A DNA stretch of 64,000 nt from Kribbella monticola. GTDB taxonomy: Bacteria; Actinomycetota; Actinomycetes; Propionibacteriales; Kribbellaceae. Where the stretch lies: assembly GCF_003261635.1 (NCBI RefSeq), contig NZ_QFXK01000002.1, forward strand, positions 1 through 64,000, read 5' to 3'. A program made the position numbers and the translations under genes. The number at the start of each line of letters is the position of its first letter. Within the stretch, counting starts at the first letter, position 1. Of the stretch, positions 8,978 through 16,837 are shown in pieces. The notes beneath the pieces are model-generated. The model made no database searches. It worked only from the letters and a program-made list of their open reading frames with translations, and was not told the DNA's origin.

Positions 8978-9907
8978 TCAGCCACCGATTGCCTGCACTT
9001 CCTGCACAGGAAGGCGCTGCACCGCATGCACGTCGGCATGATCGACGTTTTTCCAGTCCTGGTTGTTCCGCCAGTAGTCGACCTGCCAGGTGATCGTGAG
9101 CTTCACCGTGTACATCCCGTCCGGCTGGTTGGCGCTCGAGCGCTTGTACACGTGACTGCACGGATTGACCTGATGGAAAGGATCCTTGGTCTCGTCGTAT
9201 CCGTCCGAGTCGACCGGAAGGACGCCGCCGAGACAGGTGAACTTGCCGGTACCGTCGCCCGGATCGATCTCTATCTTGCTGACCAGCGCCCGCATCGTGA
9301 GCCGCTCACCCGGGGCATAGTTGGCAATGTCCCGGTCCGTCCCGAAGTTTTTCAAGACATACGAGGACTCTGGGGTGAGCGTGAAGTAGGCCGGGATGTT
9401 GACTCGGGGCGTGTAGGTCGGATTGACCTGCAGAACCGGGTCCGGATAGCTCTCGTCGAAGTACGTCCAGAACTTGTCCATGTACGTGTTCTTGCCCATG
9501 CACTGCTTGCGCTCTTCCTCGGAGACCGGCACGATCGCGCGCTCCAAGTGGGCGTGGACACCACCGAAGTTCGAGTTGAGGTCGTACTGGACGATGGTCA
9601 GCCGCAGGACCCACTGCTTGCCCTCGGGCGGGTCCGGAAGCTTGATGCCTTTCGGGACCTCGAAATCCCGGCAGGGGATGAAGACCTGTCCCGGCTTCAG
9701 CCGATCCTTCCAGGGCGGCGGTGCGGGGCCGTCGGCAACCTGGCCGTTGCTGCAGTAGGCGCCGAAGCCGACCGAGTTGGCGTACATGCTGCAGACTCGG
9801 TCGCCGGAGTGGACCGTGTCCGCCGCCGCGAGCGACGAGGGCATGGCGATCAGCAAACCGAGCACGGTGCTCAGGGCAATGAAACTGCGGGCGACCCTGT
9901 TTCGCAT
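8978..9907 (-). CDS. Secreted protein of unknown function in Tad cluster
   Basis: A 309-residue protein with a clear signal peptide: MRNRVARS, a hydrophobic stretch FIALSTVLGLLIAMPSSL and a probable cleavage near AAA-D. The mature part has a few Cys (CSMYANSVGFGAYC, PCRDFEVP, QCMGKN, FTCLGG, PCSH) that may form disulfides, and several predicted beta-strands. I do not recognise the family. The start is ATG 9907 because GGAGTGAGG lies directly upstream and the signal peptide begins there. The open frame continues 5' of this point but looks non-coding. Its position inside the pilus cluster suggests an exported component or accessory of the pilus. Confidence 0.75.
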   Translation of the reverse strand: MRNRVARSFIALSTVLGLLIAMPSSLAAADTVHSGDRVCSMYANSVGFGAYCSNGQVADGPAPPPWKDRLKPGQVFIPCRDFEVPKGIKLPDPPEGKQWVLRLTIVQYDLNSNFGGVHAHLERAIVPVSEEERKQCMGKNTYMDKFWTYFDESYPDPVLQVNPTYTPRVNIPAYFTLTPESSYVLKNFGTDRDIANYAPGERLTMRALVSKIEIDPGDGTGKFTCLGGVLPVDSDGYDETKDPFHQVNPCSHVYKRSSANQPDGMYTVKLTITWQVDYWRNNQDWKNVDHADVHAVQRLPVQEVQAIGG

Positions 9908-10007
9908 CCTCACTCCTGGTGGTTGTGCTGTCAGTAGGTTAGCGCCGAACGGGTGCATCCTGCCCTCCGAAGCCTGCCGACCGCCACTGAGTGACGGCCA
10001 TTCCGAT

Positions 10008-10658
10008 CTAGGCCGGATATCGCACCTTCGAGCAGTCGATGCCCTTCGGCATCGGCTTGGCCATCTGGTACATCGTCCAGCCGGCCCCGGTCCGCACCAT
10101 GTCGATTGCCTGCGGTGCTCCGTGCGGGGCGGTGACAACCCATCGCTTGGTCTTCGGATTCCAGTACTGCGCGGTCTGCGAGCGGCACAGGCTGACCCGC
10201 ACCACTCCGTTCGGCTGTTGCTTGGCGCCCATCACGACGATGCTGGCCGGCGGGCGGAGTACCCAGCCGTTGGACTTCGCCGTCTCCACATTGATGGCCG
10301 TGTCCGCGTAGAAGAAGGCGGGGAAGTTCGCCTTGATCAGGTCCGAATTCCCCTCCGCCATCGCCTGGAAGTAGAGCGGGTACTTGGCCACGAGGCCTTG
10401 GACGGCAGGCACCGACCCGTAGTTCCCGGTGACGACGGTCAGCTTGGCCGTCCGCGGCGGCGCGCCAGTTCGGGTCGGCGTACGGGGCGTCGACGGCTCG
10501 CTCGTTCGCGGGGCGGGACTGGACAACGTGACGGTCGGCTCGCTGTCGTCGCCCACGCCGACCGGCAGGGTGCCGTTGTTCTTCTCCGACCCGCCGCACC
10601 CGGCGAGCAGCAGGATCGCGGTCACGACGCCTGCCAAGGTCATCGCTGGACTTCGCAC
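10008..10658 (-). CDS. Putative lipoprotein in Tad cluster
   Basis: A 216-residue predicted lipoprotein with signal sequence MRSPAMTLAGVVTAILLLAGC; the lipobox Cys is residue 21. A Thr/Pro/Ser-rich linker follows (about 40-70). A globular domain of about 140 residues then has several aromatics (KYPLYFQAM, YWNPKTKRWVV) and two more Cys. The start is GTG 10658, preceded by GAGGAG at 8-nt spacing and giving a normal-length signal peptide. An ATG at 10709 overlaps the TadG stop (ATGA) and also has GGAG, so a 17-residue longer form cannot be excluded. Function unknown. A wall- or membrane-anchored accessory of the pilus fits the context. Confidence 0.72.
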   Translation of the reverse strand: MRSPAMTLAGVVTAILLLAGCGGSEKNNGTLPVGVGDDSEPTVTLSSPAPRTSEPSTPRTPTRTGAPPRTAKLTVVTGNYGSVPAVQGLVAKYPLYFQAMAEGNSDLIKANFPAFFYADTAINVETAKSNGWVLRPPASIVVMGAKQQPNGVVRVSLCRSQTAQYWNPKTKRWVVTAPHGAPQAIDMVRTGAGWTMYQMAKPMPKGIDCSKVRYPA

Positions 10659-10705
10659 GAAAATAACTCCTCGTGAAGCGGGGACACGCTTCTGGACCAG
10701 GCTTT

Positions 10706-11611
10706 TCATTCGGTACTCCGGACGGCCGGCGCCGCGGGCGCGCCACCACCGGGCGGCGCCGAGGACGGATCGCCCTCGGTCGGCTTGGAGCTGGAAGCGG
10801 TACCGGACGGGTTCGGACCCGACGGATCCGGGCTGTCCGTGGGGGTGATCGTCGGTGTGCAGGACGCCGGGAAGGGGATCGGGATCGGCGGTGTCCATAT
10901 CGGGGTAGGTGAACCGATCGTCCAGCTCGGGCAGGGGAAGTCGATGGTGGGCGGATTCGCCGACGTGATCGGGGCGCCAGGACCTTCCAGGCTGGTCTCG
11001 ACGACGATCGGTGGGATGGTCGGGCTGTCGTCGGCCTTCTTCACGCCTTGTTCGGCATGTGCTTCGCCCTGGCCCTTCGCGGTCAGGTTCTTGATCCCGA
11101 CCATGCCCAGGAAGCTCGTCTTGTTGTCGATCTGCACGTCGACCTTGAGGTGCTCGGCGTCCAGTTCGGTCGCGCCGCAGCCGGTGACAGCCGGGTCGTT
11201 CGTCCTGACCTGAGCGCAGAAGTTCGCTACCGCCGTACCGGCCTTGGAGATGTCGATCTTCGCCTCGGAGGAGTTGAAGTCGATGGTCGCCACCCCAGCG
11301 CGGGCGGCTTCCTGGGCGTAGCCGACTGCTCGGGATTTGGCGCCTAGTTGGCGGCCGCCGTCGATGACTAGGCCGGCCAGGGTGAAGATCATGACGGCGA
11401 GGATGGCTACCGCGGGGCTGAGGGCGCCGCGGTGGTTGCGGAGGGCATCGATCAGGCGGTTGGCGCGGGGGGCGTCGATGCGGAGGTAGGCGACCGTACG
11501 CCGCCAGGCGCCGCGGCAGGCGGGCGTCGTGCCCGGGCCGGTCGTCGCGGGTGGGGTGGGGCGGTGGCCGGAGGGGGCCTTGGGGCGGGGGTTAGGGGGC
11601 ATCGCGGACAC
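10706..11611 (-). CDS. TadG-like pilus assembly protein
   Basis: A 301-residue protein. A basic, Pro-rich N-terminus of about 60 residues precedes HRGALSPAVAILAVMIFTLAGLVIDGGRQL, which matches the TadG/TadE N-terminal hydrophobic segment with its following GGRxL. After an extracytoplasmic domain with two Cys, the C-terminal 90 residues are Pro/Ser/Thr/Gly-rich and may span or bind the wall. The start is GTG 11611 or ATG 11602; both overlap the end of the upstream TadE-like gene. TadG-type proteins are minor pilins or anchors of Flp pili; this one lacks a visible von Willebrand domain, so it is a short actinobacterial form. Confidence 0.8.
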   Translation of the reverse strand: MSAMPPNPRPKAPSGHRPTPPATTGPGTTPACRGAWRRTVAYLRIDAPRANRLIDALRNHRGALSPAVAILAVMIFTLAGLVIDGGRQLGAKSRAVGYAQEAARAGVATIDFNSSEAKIDISKAGTAVANFCAQVRTNDPAVTGCGATELDAEHLKVDVQIDNKTSFLGMVGIKNLTAKGQGEAHAEQGVKKADDSPTIPPIVVETSLEGPGAPITSANPPTIDFPCPSWTIGSPTPIWTPPIPIPFPASCTPTITPTDSPDPSGPNPSGTASSSKPTEGDPSSAPPGGGAPAAPAVRSTE

Positions 11612-12128
11612 CGCGGTACGGGTCTAGGGAAGAGCTGAACTTCTTGGTGATCTTGGTGTCGCCGCCCATGCCGAGCAGGCCGAGGTCGCGGTAGTTGATC
11701 GTGCAGGTCACCTCGACCGACAGCGGGCTGCCGGCGGTGAAGGCGGTGGTGATCGAGCCTTCGGCGGAGGTTTTGCAGGATTCGACCGACTGGCCCATCG
11801 TTCGGGAGACGGCGTCGTCGACGCGTTTCTGGGCGTCGGAGAGGCTGCGCGCCTGGCTGGCGGCGCGGGCGCCGTCGCGGGCCGCGTTCTCCAGTTGCGA
11901 GGAGGTCTGGAAGTAGCGGCCGCAGGCGAGCAGGAACATGAACAGGATCAGCAGCAACGGCGCCAGAATCACCATCTCCAACGCCATCGTGCCGCGCTCC
12001 CCCCGCGCGCCTCGCCGTGTGCCAAGTGAGGGCGCAGGGGTGGTCGAGTGTGTTGGGGTGGGGCGGAGGGCGGGTGGGGGTGGTGTGGCAGGGCGCGGTG
12101 CGCGGTTCCCCAGGGGTGTTGGGCTCAC
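11592..12128 (-). CDS. TadE-like minor pilin
   Basis: A 178-residue TadE family protein. The mature-type motif GERGTMALEMVILAPLLLILFMFLLACGRYF shows a short basic leader, a Glu five residues into the hydrophobic stretch, and the family's trailing GR. It then continues QTSSQLENAARDGARAASQA, typical of TadE. The C-terminal domain has two Cys (ESCKTSAEG and VEVTCTINY). The start GTG 12128 overlaps the stop of the previous gene (GTGA), indicating translational coupling; the frame upstream of it is an out-of-frame shadow. TadE proteins are pseudopilins of the tight-adherence system. Confidence 0.85.
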   Translation of the reverse strand: MSPTPLGNRAPRPATPPPPALRPTPTHSTTPAPSLGTRRGARGERGTMALEMVILAPLLLILFMFLLACGRYFQTSSQLENAARDGARAASQARSLSDAQKRVDDAVSRTMGQSVESCKTSAEGSITTAFTAGSPLSVEVTCTINYRDLGLLGMGGDTKITKKFSSSLDPYRGVRDAP

Positions 12129-12541
12129 TTGTCGTCGGCTTCGAATTGTTCTATGGGCCCGGTGGCTGTTTGGCTGACCTTGAGGGTCAGGCCGGGGACC
12201 AGGGAGACGGTTTCGCCGGTCACCGTGAACGACACCTGGCCTTCGGGGTTGTTGTACGACGGCGTCTTGACCTGGGCGTCGCCGAGGGAGTTGCCGCCGA
12301 GTTGTTGTGCGTACGCCTCGATGTCGGAGCGGACCTTCTCGCCGATCGCCGCGGTGTAGAGCGGCGGCTGGACCAGGCGGAGCCGGGAGACGCCTTCCTG
12401 GGCAGCGTTCAGCGCGACCGACCGCCCGTACAGCCACAGGGCGGTCTGGATCGAGATGAAGATCAGCGCCAGGATCGACGGCGCGAGGATCGCCAGTTCC
12501 AGCGAACTCGCGCCGCGCTCCGAACGTCGTCGGGGCGGCAA
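12125..12541 (-). CDS. TadE-like minor pilin
   Basis: A TadE family protein of about 138 residues. PRRRSERGASSLELAILAPSILALIFISIQTALWLYGRSVALNAAQEGVSRLR gives the basic leader, Gly-Ala junction, Glu at +5 and the following helix of TadE. The C-terminal half has no Cys. The start is uncertain. TTG 12541 has AAGG 9 nt upstream and is chosen here; CTG 12550 would overlap the Flp stop. It is coupled to the next TadE gene through a GTGA overlap. Having two adjacent TadE-like genes that differ in their Cys content suggests two distinct pseudopilins. Confidence 0.82.
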   Translation of the reverse strand: MPPRRRSERGASSLELAILAPSILALIFISIQTALWLYGRSVALNAAQEGVSRLRLVQPPLYTAAIGEKVRSDIEAYAQQLGGNSLGDAQVKTPSYNNPEGQVSFTVTGETVSLVPGLTLKVSQTATGPIEQFEADDK

Positions 12542-12546
12542 CGGGA

Positions 12547-12765
12547 TCAGCCTTGCTCGATGTCTTTGGACCGCCGGTCGATCACGCCCTTGACGATCCC
12601 GCCGATCAGCAGCGCGGCGGTGACCAGGATCGCGGAGATGATCGCCCACTCCAGGGCAGAGGCGCCGAGCTCGGTACGGCCCTGTCTGGCGCGGGCCCGC
12701 TGGCTGTCGGCTCGGGCCAGCGCGTAGCCGACCATGACGCGGACGAGCTGAATTTCCGTGTACAT
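12547..12765 (-). CDS. Flp-type major pilin candidate
   Basis: A 72-residue protein with the layout of a Flp prepilin: a leader of about 34 residues ending in TELG, then ASALEWAIISAILVTAALLIGGIVKGV and a short charged tail. Cleavage after the Gly would leave Glu at mature position 5, the conserved Flp/type IV-like feature, followed by Trp where Flp usually has Tyr. ATG 12765 has AGGGAAGG at 7-nt spacing, one of the strongest ribosome-binding sites in the cluster, as expected for a major structural subunit. It lies between TadC and the TadE genes. A TadE-like identity is the alternative, but it is too short for that family. Confidence 0.72.
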   Translation of the reverse strand: MYTEIQLVRVMVGYALARADSQRARARQGRTELGASALEWAIISAILVTAALLIGGIVKGVIDRRSKDIEQG

Positions 12766-12861
12766 CAGGTTGCCTTCCCTGTTGAGACCGAACCCGGACC
12801 GGGGCTCAGTATGCCCTCTCCGACGGACAGAATCGCTGCTTGGATCCCTCGGGTACCCATC

Positions 12862-13782
12862 TCAGCTGCCTAGGATCGACGCGCCGGCGGGATAGCCGAG
12901 GAACAGCATGAAGGCGGCACACATCACCAGCTGCGCCACCAGCATCGACTGCGACCGCTCCCCCGCCTTGCCTTCGACGTCCGCGAGTTCCTTGCGCCGC
13001 AGCGATGCCGCCCGGGACAGCAGCGAGGCGCGGATCTTGGCGCCCTCGTCACCGGCCAGCGCCAGCGCGGACGCAAGGTCGCGCAACTCCTCGACACCGA
13101 GATCCTCGCCGAGACGCGCCATCGCGTCCCACGGGGTGATGCCGATCAGCCGCGCGTTCGCCAGCGCCTGCCGGATCCGTGCCATCGCCCAGTGATCGCC
13201 GATCGTCGAGGCGGTCATCAGAGCCTCGGGCAGACCGCGGCCCCCGGCGAGGTTCATCGCGACCAGGTCGAGGAAGCTGCCCACCACGTGCCGGAAGTCG
13301 CGGCGACGCTGCTCCGCCTCCTTGCGCAGCGTCAGATCCGGCAGGAAGAACGCGAACGTCATCGCGGCCAGCGTCACGACCGCCGGCGACGCGCCCGGCG
13401 CGCCGAAGCCGACGTACGAGGCCAGGAACAGGATGAAGGGGATGAAGACCAGCGCGCCGAGGGCGAAGAACACCTTGGTGGCAAGCATTGCCGCGAACGG
13501 CTGGTTCATCACCGCCAGGTCGCGGCGCAGCCGGCCGAACGCCCAGCCGCGCGCGTTCGCCTCCTGCTCGAGCCGCCGGCCGAGCGTCTCGCGGGCCTTG
13601 TCGACACCGCCGAGCACCCGCTCGCCGGCCGCGCTCGCGGTGGCGGCACTCGTGTAACCGGCCCGCCCTGCGTCGATCCGGGCGATCGTGGACAGCACGT
13701 TCGCGGGCGGCCGGATGAACATCCGCACCAGCAGGAACACGCCGAGCCCCGCCAGCGCACCCGTCAGATAAGCCCACATCAT
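12862..13782 (-). CDS. TadC-like type II secretion F-domain protein
   Basis: A 306-residue integral membrane protein of the T2SF family, the inner-membrane platform of the Flp pilus. Hydrophobic segments lie at about residues 1-20, 105-150 and the C-terminal 25. The cytoplasmic F-domain carries RRDFRHVVGSFLDLVAMNLAGGRGLPEAL and the conserved LGEDLGVEELRDLASAL. It starts at ATG 13782, overlapping the TadB stop (ATGA). It is paired with TadB as in other Tad systems. Confidence 0.88.
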   Translation of the reverse strand: MMWAYLTGALAGLGVFLLVRMFIRPPANVLSTIARIDAGRAGYTSAATASAAGERVLGGVDKARETLGRRLEQEANARGWAFGRLRRDLAVMNQPFAAMLATKVFFALGALVFIPFILFLASYVGFGAPGASPAVVTLAAMTFAFFLPDLTLRKEAEQRRRDFRHVVGSFLDLVAMNLAGGRGLPEALMTASTIGDHWAMARIRQALANARLIGITPWDAMARLGEDLGVEELRDLASALALAGDEGAKIRASLLSRAASLRRKELADVEGKAGERSQSMLVAQLVMCAAFMLFLGYPAGASILGS

Positions 13783-14684
13783 CCGCCCACCACCTCCATC
13801 CGGTCGTCGCCGGCTCTGGCGGCCCGCTTGTTGTCCGCGCGGATCAGGAACCGCTCGGGCACCTCGATCTTGGCCAGCCGGCGCAGCCAGACCAGGCCGA
13901 CGGCGTACAGCAGGATGACCAGGAACAGCACGAACTGGCCGATGAAGCTGGTGTACGGCTGCACGTACGTCGGGTTGAACAGCACCAGCGTCGCCGCCAC
14001 CAGCAGGGTGATCGCGACCACCACCTGCACGCTGCGCCGGGTCGACCTGCGCTCGGCGGCGACCTTCCGGCGTACGTCGAGTTCTTCGCGGGCCGAGTCG
14101 GCCAGGGCGCTGAGCACCTCGCGCAGACCCGGGCCGCGCAGCCGCGAGTTCAGGACCAGGGCGGCGACGATCAGGTCGGCCGACGGGTCGTCCAGGTCGT
14201 CCGCGAACCGCATCAATGCCGAGGGCAACGGTTCCCGGATCCGCAGCCGGTCGACCAGCAGATTGAGCGCGGGCTTGATCGCGGGCGCGGAGTTGACCGC
14301 GGTCGCCGGGATCGCCTGCTCCAGACCGACCGCGCCGGCGATGGTGTCGCGAAGCGCCTCGGTCCAGGTGGCCAGCGCTTCCAGGCGGTCGATCGCGCGG
14401 CGTTCCTCACCGGTGCCGCCGAAGAACCGGTCGGCCAGCGCGGCCAGCAGTCCCAGAGCCACCGCGAGCACGAGCCACTCGGTGACCACCAGTACGAGGA
14501 GGCCGACCGCGAGGCCGGCGCCGAGACGGATCAACTGCTTGCGGTTGTCCACGTTGCTGCCGCGCCGGAGCAACGACGGCGTCTCGTCCCGTGGCTCGGT
14601 ACCGCGCAGCGCCACGATCAGCAGCAGGATCGCGCCGCCGACCACCGCGCCGCAGATCAGGGCCAGCAGGGTTCTGTCCGTCAT
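13779..14684 (-). CDS. TadB-like type II secretion F-domain protein
   Basis: A 301-residue T2SF-family membrane protein, partner of TadC in the pilus platform. An N-terminal transmembrane helix (LALICGAVVGGAILLLIVAL) is followed by further hydrophobic segments near 65-90. The F-domain contains RLEALATWTEALRDTIAGAVGLEQAIPATA and ADLIVAALVLNSRLRGPGLREVLSALADSAREEL. Two C-terminal transmembrane segments close the protein. It begins 9 nt after the TadA stop and overlaps TadC by 4 nt. Confidence 0.88.
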   Translation of the reverse strand: MTDRTLLALICGAVVGGAILLLIVALRGTEPRDETPSLLRRGSNVDNRKQLIRLGAGLAVGLLVLVVTEWLVLAVALGLLAALADRFFGGTGEERRAIDRLEALATWTEALRDTIAGAVGLEQAIPATAVNSAPAIKPALNLLVDRLRIREPLPSALMRFADDLDDPSADLIVAALVLNSRLRGPGLREVLSALADSAREELDVRRKVAAERRSTRRSVQVVVAITLLVAATLVLFNPTYVQPYTSFIGQFVLFLVILLYAVGLVWLRRLAKIEVPERFLIRADNKRAARAGDDRMEVVGG

Positions 14685-14693
14685 CGGGTCACC

Positions 14694-16004
14694 TCACGCC
14701 CAGCGTCCGTGCACCATCGGCTGATAGCCGTAGTGCTCGAGTTCGTCCATACAGGCGATCGGTGCGTGCGCGGCCGCGCGGCCGTCGGGCCCGGGCGCGA
14801 ACACCTCACCGGACAGCACCCGGCCGTCCCAGCCGGTCACCTCACGGATGCTCTCGACGAAGCGGCTCATCGTGCCGCCGGTCTGGTAGTCGTTGTGCTT
14901 GCGGACGAACACCACGAAGTCGAGCGCGCCGGAGATCAGCATCTGGGTCGCCTCCATCGGCAGCCGCTCCTGCGACTGGATGGCGTAGGTGCTGATCCGG
15001 TTGAACACCTCCATCGAGCTGTTCGAGTGGATCGTCGACAGCGAGCCGTCGTTGCCCTGGCTCATCGCGTTCAGCATGGTGACGATCTCGTCGCCGAGCA
15101 CCTCACCGACGATCACCCGGCTGGGGTTCATCCGCAGCGAGCGGCGGACCAGGTCGGCCATGCTGACCTCGCCGACGCCCTCGGCGTTCGGCAGCCGCTC
15201 CTCGAACGCGACCACGTTCGGGTGCAGGTCCTTGAACTCACCGAGGCCGAGCTCGAGCGAGCGCTCGACGGTGATCAGCCGTTCGTGCGGCGGGATCTCG
15301 TTCGCCAGCGCGCGCAGCAGCGTCGTCTTGCCGGAGTTGGTCGCGCCCGCGATCATCACGTTCTTACGTGCGGCCACGGCGGCCCGCAAGAACGAGGCGA
15401 TGTCCTCCGACATGGTGCCGTTGGCAACCAAGTCCTTGAGGAACACGCGGCCCAGCCGGGCGCGCCGGATCGAGACCGCCGGCCGCGACGTCACGCCCAT
15501 CACGGCCGACAACCGCGAACCGTCGGGCAGCCGCAGGTCCAGCTGCGGGTTAGCCGAGTCGAACGGCCGACTGGTCAGGCCGGCGTGCGCGGCCAGTACC
15601 TGGATCAGCTCGACGAGTTCCTCGTCGCTCTCGGCCACCGGGCCGGGCCGTTCCTCCCGGCCGTCGCCGTACTGCACGAAGACCTGGTCGTACCCGTTGA
15701 TGTCGATGTTCTCCACGTCGAGGTCGTCGATCAGCGGCTGCAACCGGCCGACACCGAACAGGGCGGAGTGGATCGCGCCGGCGATCTGCGCGTCGTCCTC
15801 CGGCGTGGGCGGGGTGCGCCCTTCGGCCAGCTCGTACCGCGCGTGGTCCTCGAGCACCTGCACGATCAGGGATCGCGCGTACTCCCGCTCGTCCTCGGCG
15901 CTCATCGGCGGTACGCCGTTCACCTGGTCGCGGCGGCGCTGTTCGTTCAGCCGCTCCGCGACCTGGGTCCGGAGTTTGCGCACCAGTTCCTGGTCGGTGA
16001 TCAC
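14694..16004 (-). CDS. TadA/CpaF secretion ATPase
   Basis: A 436-residue hexameric-type ATPase that powers Flp pilus assembly at the cytoplasmic face. Motifs in order are GATNSGKTTLLRAL (Walker A), the Asp-box region ERLITVERSLELGL, SRVIVGEVLGDE (Walker B), and STIHSNSS (His box). The helical N-terminal domain contains IDDLDVENIDINGYDQVFVQYGDG, characteristic of CpaF. The start is GTG 16004: it overlaps the TadZ stop (GTGA), has GGAGG upstream, and gives the family length. The longer frame extending to 16523 is a shadow of the TadZ gene. Confidence 0.93.
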   Translation of the reverse strand: MITDQELVRKLRTQVAERLNEQRRRDQVNGVPPMSAEDEREYARSLIVQVLEDHARYELAEGRTPPTPEDDAQIAGAIHSALFGVGRLQPLIDDLDVENIDINGYDQVFVQYGDGREERPGPVAESDEELVELIQVLAAHAGLTSRPFDSANPQLDLRLPDGSRLSAVMGVTSRPAVSIRRARLGRVFLKDLVANGTMSEDIASFLRAAVAARKNVMIAGATNSGKTTLLRALANEIPPHERLITVERSLELGLGEFKDLHPNVVAFEERLPNAEGVGEVSMADLVRRSLRMNPSRVIVGEVLGDEIVTMLNAMSQGNDGSLSTIHSNSSMEVFNRISTYAIQSQERLPMEATQMLISGALDFVVFVRKHNDYQTGGTMSRFVESIREVTGWDGRVLSGEVFAPGPDGRAAAHAPIACMDELEHYGYQPMVHGRWA

Positions 16005-16837
16005 CGCCCGTCCCTCCACTCGTCCGTGACCGGGCCGTATCCGCTTTCGCCCGGCGGGAAGGCGGCCTGGGCCATGTCGAAGTCGCGCTGGGTCGGCCGC
16101 GCGGCCACGGTGGCCATCTCGGCGGCGATGTCGGTGGCCGAGCGGATCAGCGGCGTACGGTCCAGGCGGCCGTGGCCGCGGCCGTCGAAGAACGCGGCGC
16201 CGACCGGGTCGTAGGCCAGATGCCAGCGGTGCTGGATCGGCACGGACATCGCGTCCAGTACCGACCACACCTGCTTGACGCCGTCGCGCCGCTTCGGGTC
16301 GGCGACCACGATCACGCCGAGCTGGGCGTCGACGTGGTGCACCAGCGACGCCAGCCGCTCGCGCAGATGCGCGACGGACGAGCCTGTCGCCGTACAGACC
16401 ATCACGACCAGCCGAGCGGCCTGTACGACGGGGAGCTGCGGCGAGGCCGGCCCGATCCGGCCGCAGTCGGCCAGTACGTCGGCGCTGTGCATCTGATTGA
16501 ACGAGATCCCCAGCGGCGCCCACAGGCCACCCATGCCGCCGATCTGCTCTGCGGACCGGACCCCGATCATCACGTCCAGCCCTCCGTCCAGCTGCTGGCT
16601 GTGCGCGAGGATCACGTCGTCGCCGAGGCCCTTGCGGCCGGCCGCGGCCAGGCTGATCAGCCCGCGGTCGGAGTTCAGCGGCTGACCACCGGGAGCGGTC
16701 ATCCTGATCGCGACGTCACTGCCGGCCGGATCACACTCGGCCAGCAACACCGGCCGCGGCCAGAGCGCGCCGAGCACCAGGCCGGCCGTCGTCACTCCCG
16801 GCGAGCCCTTGGCGCTCGCCAATGCGACCAGTGCCAT
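16001..16837 (-). CDS. TadZ/CpaE-like ParA-family ATPase
   Basis: A 278-residue MinD/ParA-like protein, expected to place the pilus machine in the cell. MALVALASAKGSPGVTTAGLVLGALW is the P-loop region. The signature Lys is kept (AKGSPG) but the second Lys of the usual GKT is Val, so the loop is degenerate as in atypical TadZ proteins. LLAECDPAGSD is the switch I/Walker A' area and ARLVVMVCTA the Walker B strand. The N-terminal receiver-like domain of CpaE is absent. It starts at ATG 16837, overlapping the CpaB stop (ATGA), and ends by overlapping TadA. Confidence 0.85.
   Translation of the reverse strand: MALVALASAKGSPGVTTAGLVLGALWPRPVLLAECDPAGSDVAIRMTAPGGQPLNSDRGLISLAAAGRKGLGDDVILAHSQQLDGGLDVMIGVRSAEQIGGMGGLWAPLGISFNQMHSADVLADCGRIGPASPQLPVVQAARLVVMVCTATGSSVAHLRERLASLVHHVDAQLGVIVVADPKRRDGVKQVWSVLDAMSVPIQHRWHLAYDPVGAAFFDGRGHGRLDRTPLIRSATDIAAEMATVAARPTQRDFDMAQAAFPPGESGYGPVTDEWRDGR

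Noticed and set aside
6332-9937. A plus-strand open frame of about 1200 codons opposite the LysM-BTAD gene and the secreted protein gene
   Set aside because: Composition is Arg/Gly/His-heavy, there are no domains, and it runs through the boundary of two real minus-strand genes. It is the usual antisense shadow of GC-rich coding DNA.
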